Shown piece by piece: positions 15,391-24,402 of a stretch of 64,000 nucleotides of DNA (its first letter is position 1; every line of letters begins with the position of its first letter). Source of the stretch: Ornatilinea apprima (GTDB lineage Bacteria; Chloroflexota; Anaerolineae; Anaerolineales; Anaerolineaceae); assembly GCF_001306115.1 (NCBI RefSeq), contig NZ_LGCL01000023.1:62001-126000 (forward strand). Direction: 5' to 3'. The notes below the pieces were generated by a model. It had not been told where the DNA came from and did no database searches. It saw only the letters and a program-made list of their open reading frames with translations. The translations under genes were made by a program, and so were the position numbers.

Positions 15391-18135
15391 GTGAAAACAT
15401 ACAAGCATTGGTTCTGGTTGGGGCTACAAGCCCTGTTTGCTTTTGCTCTGCTTTTCGGGCTGACCAGCCCGGCGTATGCTGATATTCCGGATCCCAAACT
15501 GGTTTGGGCAAAAGGCATGGGCGGTTCAGAAGGTGACAGCGGGTCATCCATCGCTGTCGACAGCGCCGGGAACGTGTACACCCTCGGCACCTTCACTGGC
15601 ACAGTCGACTTTGACCCCGGGCCAGGCACAGTCAACCTTACCAGCAAAGGCCAAAAAGACTTTTTCGTTAGCAAACTAGACACCAAGGGAAACCTTCTGT
15701 GGGCGAAAGCCGTGGGCGGCACATCCGATGAGTGGGATGGAGACATCGCGTTGGACGGCGCAGGCAACGTCTATATCACCGGGTATTTTTCGGGCGTTGT
15801 AGACTTTGACCCTGGAGCCGGCGAACTTAAACTAACAAGTTTTGGAAATAACGACATTTTTGTCAGCAAATTAAACAGCAGTGGGAATTTTGTGTGGGCC
15901 AAGCAAATGGGGGGCGATTCTGATGACCGCAGTTTTTCCATCGATATAGACAACAACGGTAATGTCTACACGACGGGTTTCTTCTCCGAAACTGCCGATT
16001 TTGACCCCGGCGCAGGCACATTCGACCTGAACGCAAACCTGGAATCTATCTTCATCAGCAAATTGGATAATAATGGGAACTTTGTGTGGGCAAAAGCCGT
16101 GGGCGGCCCATCCTTTAGCAGAGCTCTATCAATTCAAGTGGACAATGCTGGCGCTATTTATTTTGCCGGATGCTTCTGGGGCACAGTGGACTTCGACCCC
16201 GGGGAAGACACTTACAATCTGACCAGTAATGGAAATGAAGACATTGTTGTTGGCAAGCTGGATAGCAGCGGCGCGCTGGAATGGGCAAGAGCGATGGGCA
16301 GTTCAATGTTTGACGATGCTCTTTCTATTGCGGTGGATAACGATGGGAATGTGTATACAACCGGTGTTTTCATGGAAACGGTTGATTTTGACCCTGAAGA
16401 GAATGTATACAACCTGGTCGGTTCAGGGGGGTATGACGCTTTTATCAGCAAACTCAACAGCAGTGGGAATTTCGTGTGGGCTAAAGCCTTCAGTGGTTCC
16501 GACAATGAGCTGGGAAATCAAATCATTGTGGATGGCGCTGGGAATACATACACGATCGGATACTTCGAAGAGACGGTGGACTTTGATTCAGGAGCAGACA
16601 CCTTTAACCTGACCAGCGCGGGAGATTATGACGGCTTTGTCAGCAAGCTGGACAGCGGCGGGAACTTCCTATGGGCCAAGAACATCGGCGGCCCATCGGG
16701 CGACAGCGTTGCATCATTTGCGCAGGGCAGCGATGGAAGTCTCTATATCACCGGGAGTTTTTCGGGCACAGCAGATTTTGACCCCGGAGCAGATACCAGC
16801 AATCTGACCAGCGCAGGTGGGGGAGACATCTTCATCAGCAAGCTGGGCAACCCGGATAACATCGAAGTGTACGTCAACCAGCAGCTGCGCGGCAGTTACG
16901 TCGTGCCAGTGGATGGGCGCATCACCCCGCGCTATTGGGAGAACGGCGGGTTCACCGGCCCTGGTTTGCAGGCTGGTCCGGTGAAGGTCACCAGCCCAAC
17001 CCACGACACCTTCTTCACCAGCGAGCGGGTGCACTTCCCCGGCACGAATTCCGCCAATTGGACCGCCTTCAACGAGGTGATGGGCCTGCCCACCGAGCGC
17101 CTTTCCACCGAGTACTATTTCACCTGGTATGATAACAAGACCATGTACACCTGGGTGCTGGTCGGCAATCCCAGCACCACCGAAACTGCCGAGGTGGACA
17201 TCTACATTGGCGGCACGCTGCGCGGGCATTACAGCATTCAGCCCGGCCAGCGCGTTACCCCGCGCTACTGGGAGAACGGCGGCACCACCGGCCCCGGCTT
17301 GCAGGCCGGACCGGTGCGCGTGGTCTCCACCAACGGCGTCAATATCTTCGCCAGCGAGCGCACCCACTTCACCACCCCACCCTGGACCGGGTTCAACGAG
17401 GTGATCGGCTACCCGGTGGAAGACCTGGACAGCGAGTACTGGTTCCCCTGGTACGACAACGACTCGATGCTCACCTGGGTATTAGTCGGCAACCCCAGCG
17501 AGACCGAAACCGCCGAGGTGGATATCTACATTGGTGACATGACCACCCCCAAAGGCCATTATGAAATCGAGCCGCGGGGCAAGGTCACCCCGCGCTATTG
17601 GGAAAACGGCGGCTACACCGGCCCCGGCCTGGTGACCGGACCCGTGCGCGTGGTCTGCACCAACGGCGTGGACATCTTCGCCAGCGAACGCGTGCACTTC
17701 CCCACCGGAACCTGGAAAGACTTCAACGAAGTGATGGGCGTGCCGCTCAGCCGCATCAGCAACAGCTACATGTTCACCTGGTACGACAACAAGACCATGC
17801 AGGCCAGTGTGTTGGTCACCAACACCAGCGCGACTGAGACCGCCAGTGTGCGCATCTCCATCGCCGGTGTGGATCAAGAGACCTTCGATCTCGGCCCCCG
17901 GCAGACGGTCACCAAAACCTACGCGGACGTGCAAAACGGACCGGTCAAGGTAGTCAGTACCAACCTGGTTCCGATCATTACCAGCGAGCGGGTGAAGTAC
18001 AAAAATTCCACCGCTGTCAGCTACACCGGTTTCAACGAGCTGATGGGCTTCCCCGAAAGCGACCTGAGCGACGAGTACTGGTTCACCTGGTACGACAACA
18101 GCACCATGGTGAACTGGGTGCTGGTCGGAAGATAA
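15391..18135 (+). CDS. Secreted protein: seven SBBP beta-propeller repeats plus four C-terminal modules
   Basis: The GTG start follows AAAGGAG by ten bases. A signal peptide covers residues 1-30 (cleavage likely after AYA). Residues of about 40-490 hold seven repeats of about 65 residues, each with VDFDPG, NLTS and SKLDSSGNFVWAK motifs (SBBP type), enough for one seven-bladed propeller. Residues of about 491-914 hold four modules of roughly 105 residues with TPRYWENGG, SERVHF, FNEVMG and FTWYDN motifs. The last module ends right after WVLVG with Arg and stop, where earlier copies continue into NPSxTETAEV. There is no LPXTG or membrane anchor. It is probably a cell-surface or released binding/adhesion protein; the ligand is unknown. 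Confidence 0.83.
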   Translation: MKTYKHWFWLGLQALFAFALLFGLTSPAYADIPDPKLVWAKGMGGSEGDSGSSIAVDSAGNVYTLGTFTGTVDFDPGPGTVNLTSKGQKDFFVSKLDTKGNLLWAKAVGGTSDEWDGDIALDGAGNVYITGYFSGVVDFDPGAGELKLTSFGNNDIFVSKLNSSGNFVWAKQMGGDSDDRSFSIDIDNNGNVYTTGFFSETADFDPGAGTFDLNANLESIFISKLDNNGNFVWAKAVGGPSFSRALSIQVDNAGAIYFAGCFWGTVDFDPGEDTYNLTSNGNEDIVVGKLDSSGALEWARAMGSSMFDDALSIAVDNDGNVYTTGVFMETVDFDPEENVYNLVGSGGYDAFISKLNSSGNFVWAKAFSGSDNELGNQIIVDGAGNTYTIGYFEETVDFDSGADTFNLTSAGDYDGFVSKLDSGGNFLWAKNIGGPSGDSVASFAQGSDGSLYITGSFSGTADFDPGADTSNLTSAGGGDIFISKLGNPDNIEVYVNQQLRGSYVVPVDGRITPRYWENGGFTGPGLQAGPVKVTSPTHDTFFTSERVHFPGTNSANWTAFNEVMGLPTERLSTEYYFTWYDNKTMYTWVLVGNPSTTETAEVDIYIGGTLRGHYSIQPGQRVTPRYWENGGTTGPGLQAGPVRVVSTNGVNIFASERTHFTTPPWTGFNEVIGYPVEDLDSEYWFPWYDNDSMLTWVLVGNPSETETAEVDIYIGDMTTPKGHYEIEPRGKVTPRYWENGGYTGPGLVTGPVRVVCTNGVDIFASERVHFPTGTWKDFNEVMGVPLSRISNSYMFTWYDNKTMQASVLVTNTSATETASVRISIAGVDQETFDLGPRQTVTKTYADVQNGPVKVVSTNLVPIITSERVKYKNSTAVSYTGFNELMGFPESDLSDEYWFTWYDNSTMVNWVLVGR

Positions 18136-18154
18136 TTTCATCTCAAGAGCAAAG

Positions 18155-18201
18155 AAGCCAGGGGCTGCCCTTTTTCATTCGGGGCAGCCCCTGGCTTTCT
18201 C
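18155..18201 (+). terminator. Strong terminator of the repeat-protein gene
   Basis: A perfect 16-pair stem (AAGCCAGGGGCTGCCC at 18155-18170 with its complement at 18182-18197) and an 11-base loop are followed by TTCT. It lies about 20 bases after the stop codon. Confidence 0.9.
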
Positions 18202-18306
18202 ACAGAAAGTGATCATGTTCATCTCAAACAGAGAGAATGCGTCCGCCTGAACATTCCACATACCATGCTTGCGGCCACCAGCAGGCGCAGCCAATGCCCC
18301 ATGCTT

Positions 18307-18344
18307 ACGAAAACCAAAACCAGGCCGATCGGGCCTGGTTTTGG
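18307..18344 (-). terminator. Terminator of the mgl operon
   Basis: CCAAAACCAGGCC (18314-18326) pairs perfectly with GGCCTGGTTTTGG (18332-18344) around a five-base loop. On the minus strand it runs into TTTTCG. It lies just beyond the mglC stop codon. Confidence 0.88.
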
Positions 18345-18375
18345 CAACACTAAGAAGGATTGAACATGTTGAGGA

Positions 18376-19416
18376 TTATTTCTTGCGGTATTTGGCAGAG
18401 TCAATCGCAACGGCAATCACGATAATCAAACCTTTGATGATGTACTGCAGGTACGGGTTGACGCCAATGAACGACAGACCGTAGGCGATGACCTGGAAGA
18501 TCAGCGTGCCAAAAATGATGCCTCCCACCGTGCCAATGCCGCCGTTGAAGGAAAGCCCACCCACAATACAGGCGGAAATGGCGTCCAGCTCGTAGCCGTT
18601 ACCGGTATTGTTGGTCGCGCTGCCGATGCGGGCCGCTTCCAACGCGCCGCCCAAACCGTAGAGCATACCGGCCAGCATGTAGACGAACATCAGGTTGCGG
18701 AAGACGTTCACGCCGGAAACGATGGCCGCGTCAATATTGCCGCCGATGGCGTACATATTTTTCCCAAATTTTGTCTTGTTCCATAAGACGAAAATCAGGG
18801 TGGTGACCAGCGCGGCATAGATAATCAAGTAAGGGATCGAGAAGGTACCAATATTTACGGAACCCTGCGCGAAATTGGCAAATTTGGGGCTGAGACCGCC
18901 AATGGGCTGGGCGCCGTACGGGGGGCGGTCAAAGTAAATGGAGGTTACGCCATATACGATGATCATCATACCCAGGGTGGCCACAAATGGATCAACTTTC
19001 AATTTGGCGATGACAAAACCATTAATCGCGCTGAACAAGGTGGTAATCAGCATCACCAGGATAATCGGCACGATAATGGGCAGCTCAGGCAGATCGGGGT
19101 ACATGCGGTAGGTGTAGTCCACGCCCTGCAGCAAAGAAGCCGAGATAACCGCCGCGAGGCCCACCTGGCGACCGAGAGACAAGTCGGTGCCCTTGGCGAT
19201 GATGATGCCGCCCACGCCCAGAGCGAAAATGAGCCGTGTGGACGCCTGGGAAAGGATGTTCCTGAAATTGCGGATGGAGATGAATGAGGGCTCAACCACA
19301 ATGATGACCACCAGCAAAATCAAGAGAACAAAAATAATGGCGTTGTCTACAATGTAGTCAACAAATTTCTTCCCCTTGGGAAGAGCAATCGGATTAGCTG
19401 TTTTCTCCACGTTCAA
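18376..19416 (-). CDS. mglC: Galactose/methyl-galactoside ABC transporter permease
   Basis: A multi-helix permease of the ribose/galactose (BPD_transp_2) family, 346 residues. The segment GRQVGLAAVISASLLQ matches the hallmark of MglC rather than RbsC. It starts six bases after mglA ends and closes the mglBAC unit, with a strong terminator behind it. It would work as a homodimer taking sugar from MglB. Family assignment is firm; substrate galactose or glucose is by similarity. Confidence 0.88.
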   Translation of the reverse strand: MNVEKTANPIALPKGKKFVDYIVDNAIIFVLLILLVVIIVVEPSFISIRNFRNILSQASTRLIFALGVGGIIIAKGTDLSLGRQVGLAAVISASLLQGVDYTYRMYPDLPELPIIVPIILVMLITTLFSAINGFVIAKLKVDPFVATLGMMIIVYGVTSIYFDRPPYGAQPIGGLSPKFANFAQGSVNIGTFSIPYLIIYAALVTTLIFVLWNKTKFGKNMYAIGGNIDAAIVSGVNVFRNLMFVYMLAGMLYGLGGALEAARIGSATNNTGNGYELDAISACIVGGLSFNGGIGTVGGIIFGTLIFQVIAYGLSFIGVNPYLQYIIKGLIIVIAVAIDSAKYRKK

Positions 19417-19422
19417 CCTTCC

Positions 19423-20925
19423 TTAAATATATTTTGCAGCGAGAGTGAGAATTTCTTCCTGGTTCGTATTGGCGGTTTCCACAATTCCCGCGACCCTACC
19501 GTTACTCATCACTAAAATCCGGTCGGTAATTCCCAACAATTCCGGCATTTCTGAAGAGACCATAATAATCGCCTTGCCGTTGTTTGCCAGGTCCAGCATG
19601 AGCTGGTAAATTTCAAATTTCGCGCCAACGTCAATACCGCGGGTGGGTTCATCCATCAGCAGAACTTCCGGCCCGGTGAGCAGCCAGCGTCCCAAAATCA
19701 CTTTTTGCTGGTTGCCGCCGGAGAGCGATTCAATGCGTGTCTTTTGAGAAGGCGTTTTAATCCGCAGGCTGTCGATGGCCCATTTGGTGTCTTTGGTGCG
19801 GGCGCGGTCATTCAAGAGGCGGTATCGGGTTACGTAAGTTTCAATATTGGCGATGGTGCTGTTGAAACGAATGTTGGCAACATGGAAAATGCCAGTCGCC
19901 CGTCTTTCCTCGGTAACCAGCGCAAATCCCTTTTTAATCGCCTGATGCGGATTACTGATTTTGATATCTTTCCCGTTCAGGTTCAAGCTGCCAGATTGCA
20001 AATTATGCAGGCCAAAAATCGATTCGACCAGCTCAGTGCGCTTGGAGCCAACCAGGCCTGCCACACCCAGAATTTCACCTTTGCGCAGATCAAAAGACAC
20101 TTCTTTAATCGATCTTGGATCGGTGGCAGTAAAGTCTCTGACTTCCAGAATGGTGTCAGAAGGCCGGTTGGTTTTGGGCGGGAAGCGGTTGGTCAGGTCA
20201 CGCCCTACCATTAACCGGATAATCTCCTCGATGGTTACTTCTGTAGCGGGGATGGTGCGGATCCAATGACCGTCGCGCATCACGGTAACATCATCGGCAA
20301 TCTTCAAGATTTCTTCCATTTTGTGCGAGATGTAAATAATGCCCGCGCCTCTCGCCCGCAAAGCGGAAATAATCTTGAACAGGTGATTCACTTCTTTCTC
20401 GGTCAGAGAAGAAGTCGGTTCGTCCATGACAATAATTTTTGCGTTATATGAAACCGCCTTGGCAATTTCAACCATCTGGCTTTCAGAGACGGAAAGCGTG
20501 TCCACTTTTCTGCGCGGATCCAGCTCAATTTCCAGGTCTTTGAAAATCGCCAGGGTATCGGCATACATTTTATCTTCGTCGATGAAGAGCCCCTTTTCGG
20601 GGAAGCGGCCCAGCCAGATGTTATCCATGATGCGGGTCTGGCGCACCTGGTTTAACTCCTGGTGCACCATCGAAACCCCGTGATCCAGGGCTTGTTTGGC
20701 ATTGGTGAATTGAACTGGTTTACCCTCGAGGAGAATATCTCCCTCATCCTTGTGATAAATCCCGAACAGGCATTTCATTAGGGTCGATTTTCCGGCGCCG
20801 TTTTCACCCACCAGGGCATGCACGCTCCCCCGGCGAATATGTAACTTCACGTTATCCAGCGCTTGAACACCGGGGAAGGATTTTGAGATATTATTCATTT
20901 CCAACAAGTAAGTTGCTTCAGTCAT
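19423..20925 (-). CDS. mglA: Galactose/methyl-galactoside ABC transporter ATPase (tandem)
   Basis: Two fused ATPase domains in 500 residues. The N-terminal domain has Walker [14 protein letters not shown] and the signature-like [14 protein letters not shown]. The C-terminal domain has a degenerate P-loop region ([13 protein letters not shown]) and signature [15 protein letters not shown], the usual layout of sugar-type ATPases (MglA/RbsA). It lies between mglB (120-base gap with a stem-loop) and mglC. Confidence 0.9.
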   Translation of the reverse strand: MTEATYLLEMNNISKSFPGVQALDNVKLHIRRGSVHALVGENGAGKSTLMKCLFGIYHKDEGDILLEGKPVQFTNAKQALDHGVSMVHQELNQVRQTRIMDNIWLGRFPEKGLFIDEDKMYADTLAIFKDLEIELDPRRKVDTLSVSESQMVEIAKAVSYNAKIIVMDEPTSSLTEKEVNHLFKIISALRARGAGIIYISHKMEEILKIADDVTVMRDGHWIRTIPATEVTIEEIIRLMVGRDLTNRFPPKTNRPSDTILEVRDFTATDPRSIKEVSFDLRKGEILGVAGLVGSKRTELVESIFGLHNLQSGSLNLNGKDIKISNPHQAIKKGFALVTEERRATGIFHVANIRFNSTIANIETYVTRYRLLNDRARTKDTKWAIDSLRIKTPSQKTRIESLSGGNQQKVILGRWLLTGPEVLLMDEPTRGIDVGAKFEIYQLMLDLANNGKAIIMVSSEMPELLGITDRILVMSNGRVAGIVETANTNQEEILTLAAKYI

Positions 20926-20982
20926 AACCTTTCCTTCAAATCCTCCATGGCTTACCAGATCATTTCACAGCGAGTTGCAGGT

Positions 20983-21012
20983 TGTGGAGATGCACTTGCG
21001 TGCATCTCCACA
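20983..21012 (-). terminator. Intercistronic stem-loop between mglB and mglA
   Basis: A perfect 12-pair stem (TGTGGAGATGCA at 20983-20994, complement at 21001-21012) with a six-base loop. No T run follows on the minus strand, so it is more likely to protect the 3' end of the mglB message, giving more binding protein than ATPase, than to stop transcription. Confidence 0.6.
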
Positions 21013-21044
21013 TATTTCTTTATTATATGCCTATTTCAGGCAGA

Positions 21045-22169
21045 TTATTTGTAGCTTTCTTCGGCTACGGTGATGTTGTCGAGGGTGATGCCCAGGTACG
21101 GAACGCGGACAGCCTTCACCTCGTCCAGCGTCCAGTTGGTGCCGTCCAACGGATCCTTGCCCATGGCAACGTTCAGCGCCAGGTCAACGGTGGCCTTACC
21201 CTGATTGGCGGCGTCGTTCAAAACAGAGCCAACCAACGTACCGGCTTTGATCTGGACCAGCGCGTCCGGGATGGCATCCACACCCACGACGGGCATGAAT
21301 TTGTCGCCGGTGAAGTAGCCTTCAGCCTGCAGAGAAGCGATGGCGCCGAGGGCCATGGCATCGTTGTTCGCGATCACGTATTCAATCGCGTCGCCGTGTT
21401 TGGCCAACCAGGCATCCATCAGTTCCTTGCCTTTGACGCTGTCCCACATACCGGTTTGCAGTTCGAGTTCTTCGACCTGAATGCCAGCGTTGACAACGGT
21501 CTCAACAGCGTATTTGGTGCGGGCTTCCGCATCCGGGTGTCCGGGCTCGCCTTTGAGCAGAACGTACTGCATCACGCCGTCGCCGTTCTTGTCCCAAGCG
21601 GGATTGGCTTTCCAGCTATCGACAATGATCTGGCCCTGCATTTCGCCGGATTCGGCCGAGCGGGTGCCAACGTACCAGCATTTGTCATAAGAAGCCATAT
21701 CTTCAGCAGATGGTTCTTTGTTGAAGAACACCACCGGCAAGCCAGCTTCTTTGGCCTTGGCGATGATCGCGGAAGCGCCCTGGGGATTGACCAGGTTGAT
21801 GGCCAGAGCCTGAACACCCTTGGAGATCATGGTGTCGACCTGTTCGTTCTGTTTGGCCTGATCGTTCTGCGAGTCATTCAGAATGAGTTCAGCTTTGCCT
21901 TCCATGCCGGTCTCGATCGCGCGGCGAACGAAGGACATGAAGTTGTCGTCAAACTTGTAGATGGTCGCGCCAATCTTCGGCAGAGCGGCCTCTTCGGCGG
22001 GGGCGGCAGCTTCAGCGGGGGCTTCGGTGGGGGCAGCGGCCTGCTCGGCAGGAGCGGCAGCTTCAGCGGGGGCGGCTTCTTCAGCAGCCGGGGCGGCAGG
22101 AGCGCAGGCAGCGAAAAGCATGCCAAAGACCAAAACGGCGCTCACAATGATCCATAATTTTTTACTCAT
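21045..22169 (-). CDS. mglB: Galactose/glucose-binding lipoprotein
   Basis: The lipobox is FAAC (Cys 21), followed by an unusually long Ala/Pro/Glu linker (about residues 22-65) and a periplasmic-binding-protein domain. The calcium loop DKNGDG and the following LLKGEPGHPDAEARTK match E. coli MglB closely, as does VIANNDAMALGA. 374 residues. AATAGGAG precedes the ATG. It is first in the mgl unit and lies downstream of a LacI-type regulator on the same strand. Confidence 0.88.
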   Translation of the reverse strand: MSKKLWIIVSAVLVFGMLFAACAPAAPAAEEAAPAEAAAPAEQAAAPTEAPAEAAAPAEEAALPKIGATIYKFDDNFMSFVRRAIETGMEGKAELILNDSQNDQAKQNEQVDTMISKGVQALAINLVNPQGASAIIAKAKEAGLPVVFFNKEPSAEDMASYDKCWYVGTRSAESGEMQGQIIVDSWKANPAWDKNGDGVMQYVLLKGEPGHPDAEARTKYAVETVVNAGIQVEELELQTGMWDSVKGKELMDAWLAKHGDAIEYVIANNDAMALGAIASLQAEGYFTGDKFMPVVGVDAIPDALVQIKAGTLVGSVLNDAANQGKATVDLALNVAMGKDPLDGTNWTLDEVKAVRVPYLGITLDNITVAEESYK

Positions 22170-22353
22170 CTCATTCTCCTATTACGATTCTTCAAATGGT
22201 TGTTTTGAAACACACGAACTGCAGTCTAAAGAGCGAACTTGATCTTGTTTCTATTCCTTGTATAACTCCTTTCCGACGGGTCTTATCTCACTCAAGTCTT
22301 CAAGGGCAGACTTTCCCCGCACGTAATTTTTCTTGATCGGCTTCTCGAAGACG

Positions 22354-23391
22354 TTAAGCCAGGGACTGATCTTTTCTTAATGAACTTTCACGAACAACCA
22401 GTTGGGGTTTGACCCAGATAACGCTTCCCTTTTCCGCTTTTGGATTCTTCAACAACTCCATCAGGCGGGTAACCGCACCGGCTCCCAAATCCCAACAATT
22501 TTGATTGACGCTGGAGAGCGGCGGGGTAAAAAAGGCGGCTTCTGGAATATTATCAAACCCGATCAAGCCAATATCTGAGGGAATATCCATCCCCCTTTTT
22601 TGTGCGGCCCGGTAAGCGCCCAGGGCCATCTGATCATTGCATGCAAACACCGCGTTAATCTGTGGGTTCTTTTCGATCAGGTTGTTGAAAGCCTTCTCTC
22701 CACTTTGAGAAGACCAATCACCTTCTTCCACCAAATCCGCGGGTACAGACCAAGGATCGGCGTATCCCAACGCTTCCCGCCAACCTTTGGCACGTTCTTC
22801 CGATTCCCACCACCCCGAAGGCCCGGTAATAATACCCACCTGCCGGTAACCTTCATCCAATAAATGTTGGGTCGCAATCTTCCCGCCGTAGCAGTTATCC
22901 AGACAGACAAAATTGTGGCGCTCGTCTGGGTTATGATTCAAGATCACAACCGGAATGGGCAGCTCGCGGGTTTTTTGCATGATGAAATTGGCTTCATCGA
23001 GTTTACCAGGGACCGTCCAAATCAACCCATCTACCTGGCGGGAGACCAGGTTCTCCAGAATAAAGTCGACATCCAGGTCATCAATCTCATTCAAAAGGGT
23101 GAGCAGCATGGAGAAACCCAGCTCACGCGCTTTTCGCTCCACGGCCATTAAGACGCTGCTGGAACCAAAAAAGTCCAGCCGAAAACCCACAATTCCCAGA
23201 GTGTTGGTTTTTCCACGGCTTAAGCTTCTGGCAATAATATTGGGGGAATATCCAAGGTCGTTAATAATATCCTGGATTTTCAAGCGCGTTTCATCCGAGA
23301 CATCCGGGTGATCATTGATCACCCGCGACACCGTCTGGGTGGATACTCCTGCTATTTTTGCAACATCGCGTAAGGTCGTTTTTTTGTACAT
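22354..23391 (-). CDS. LacI/GalR-family transcriptional regulator
   Basis: It has a canonical LacI helix-turn-helix (TLRDVAKIAGVSTQTVSRVI) directly after the chosen ATG, then a hinge helix and a sugar-binding core. An in-frame start at 23484 would add 31 residues ahead of the DNA-binding domain and include the operators, so 23391 is preferred (345 residues). It sits immediately upstream of mglB on the same strand and likely controls the mgl genes and itself through the twin dyads upstream of its start. Confidence 0.88.
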   Translation of the reverse strand: MYKKTTLRDVAKIAGVSTQTVSRVINDHPDVSDETRLKIQDIINDLGYSPNIIARSLSRGKTNTLGIVGFRLDFFGSSSVLMAVERKARELGFSMLLTLLNEIDDLDVDFILENLVSRQVDGLIWTVPGKLDEANFIMQKTRELPIPVVILNHNPDERHNFVCLDNCYGGKIATQHLLDEGYRQVGIITGPSGWWESEERAKGWREALGYADPWSVPADLVEEGDWSSQSGEKAFNNLIEKNPQINAVFACNDQMALGAYRAAQKRGMDIPSDIGLIGFDNIPEAAFFTPPLSSVNQNCWDLGAGAVTRLMELLKNPKAEKGSVIWVKPQLVVRESSLRKDQSLA

Positions 23392-23412
23392 TGCTGCGGC
23401 TGGAGTCCTGTG

Positions 23413-23445
23413 AACGCTATCGGGAGCGTTACCGTTATCGGTAAC
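23413..23445 (-). promoter_or_regulatory. Twin LacI-type operators
   Basis: GTTACCG-TTAT-CGGTAAC (23428-23445) is a perfect 7-base inverted repeat with a 4-base centre. It directly abuts AACGCT-ATCGGG-AGCGTT (23413-23430), a 6-base repeat sharing three bases with it. Both lie 22-54 bases before the LacI-type start codon, the place for autoregulation. Confidence 0.65.
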
Positions 23446-23654
23446 AATTTCTATAACTTTATCAAATTTCCAGATGAATGTCAACAGATCATTATGATTG
23501 GATTAAGATCGTTAACAATTACCTATCCCCCTTTTTCTTGTTCATCGCGCTCATGCTTAAAAAAGCCGCTTTCTTTCCCCCGACCAGCCTGTCAATTTCA
23601 TCGCGATGAGCTGATGGAAACTTGCCCAATGGACCGGTCTCCACGTAATAACCC

Positions 23655-23677
23655 AAAACGGCCTGGAGCTCAGGCCG
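23655..23677 (-). terminator. Terminator of the hexuronate unit
   Basis: CGGCCTG (23659-23665) and CAGGCCG (23671-23677) form a perfect 7-pair stem with a 5-base loop. It is followed on the minus strand by TTTTGGGTT. It lies about 130 bases past the gluconokinase stop. Confidence 0.6.
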
Positions 23678-23804
23678 CTTGTTTGATTTGTGAGCAGCTT
23701 TTCTCACCTATGCGAAACACACTTTTATACCACAGTAAGCCCGTACTTCTGTTGGAAAATGCCAGCAAACGGACGTGACCATCATCCCGGCCAGAAAACC
23801 TGGC

Positions 23805-24305
23805 CTACTCCACTCCGCTGTGCCAGGCAAGGATGCGCTCCACAATCTCCTCCACCGGCAAAGAAATATCCACCACCAGCGCGTCAGCCGGTTCTTCCAG
23901 AGCCTCAAACTGACTTCGCAGCATATGCGGTTTCATGTAATGAGCTGCCCGCGCGTTCATGCGCGACCAGATCAATTCATAGCTGCCCTTAAGATGCACA
24001 AGTTGAACCCCGGGGTTACCCGCCAGCAGTACCCGCCGGTAACGCTCTTTCAGTGCCGAACAGGCCAGCACACCCGGGCGGCCCTGCGCCAGGCTGCCCG
24101 CGATCAGCTTATGCAGCTCTCGCAGCCAGGGGGCGCGGTCATCATCATTCAAAGGGATTCCGCTGGCCATCTTGGCCACATTTTCAGCAGGGTGATAATC
24201 GTCCGCATCGTAGAAATCCCATCCCAGGCGCTCAGCCAGCGCCTTTCCGACCGAGGTCTTGCCGCAGCCAGATACGCCCATAATAATGAAGAAGTTCGTT
24301 TTCAT
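23805..24305 (-). CDS. gntK: Gluconokinase family sugar-acid kinase
   Basis: A small P-loop kinase of 166 residues with Walker A GVSGCGKTS and the gluconokinase-specific segments DADDYHPAENVAKM and GIPLNDDDRAPWL. Known members phosphorylate gluconate to 6-phosphogluconate. It follows the SDR gene by 97 bases and uxaC beyond it. In this hexuronate context it might act on gluconate or on a related aldonate; no 2-keto-3-deoxygluconate kinase is visible here. Confidence 0.87.
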   Translation of the reverse strand: MKTNFFIIMGVSGCGKTSVGKALAERLGWDFYDADDYHPAENVAKMASGIPLNDDDRAPWLRELHKLIAGSLAQGRPGVLACSALKERYRRVLLAGNPGVQLVHLKGSYELIWSRMNARAAHYMKPHMLRSQFEALEEPADALVVDISLPVEEIVERILAWHSGVE

Positions 24306-24402
24306 TCAATACGCTGGTACTGCCAGATGATCATTTACAGGTGTTTTCAGCCAGGCTGAACGCCCGCTCGCGGCTAGGTTTGTTCCCGCCTTTCCCTTGC
24401 GA

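Larger units (their letters stand above)
23392..23804 (-). other. 413-base gap: LacI operators, gntK terminator, no clear gene
   Basis: The right part carries the terminator of the hexuronate unit and the left part the regulatory dyads of the LacI-type gene. A 62-codon reading frame (23519-23707) crosses the terminator stem and has no ribosome-binding site, so I do not call it. Confidence 0.6.

Noticed and set aside
16860..18130. CRISPR-like or satellite repeats suggested by the recurring sequence
   Set aside because: The repetition is in-frame protein repeats of the secreted protein with diverged codons, not short identical repeats with spacers.
23519..23707. 62-codon minus-strand reading frame between gntK and the LacI-type gene
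   Set aside because: It spans the terminator stem at 23659-23677, starts with GTG without a ribosome-binding site, and resembles nothing known to me.
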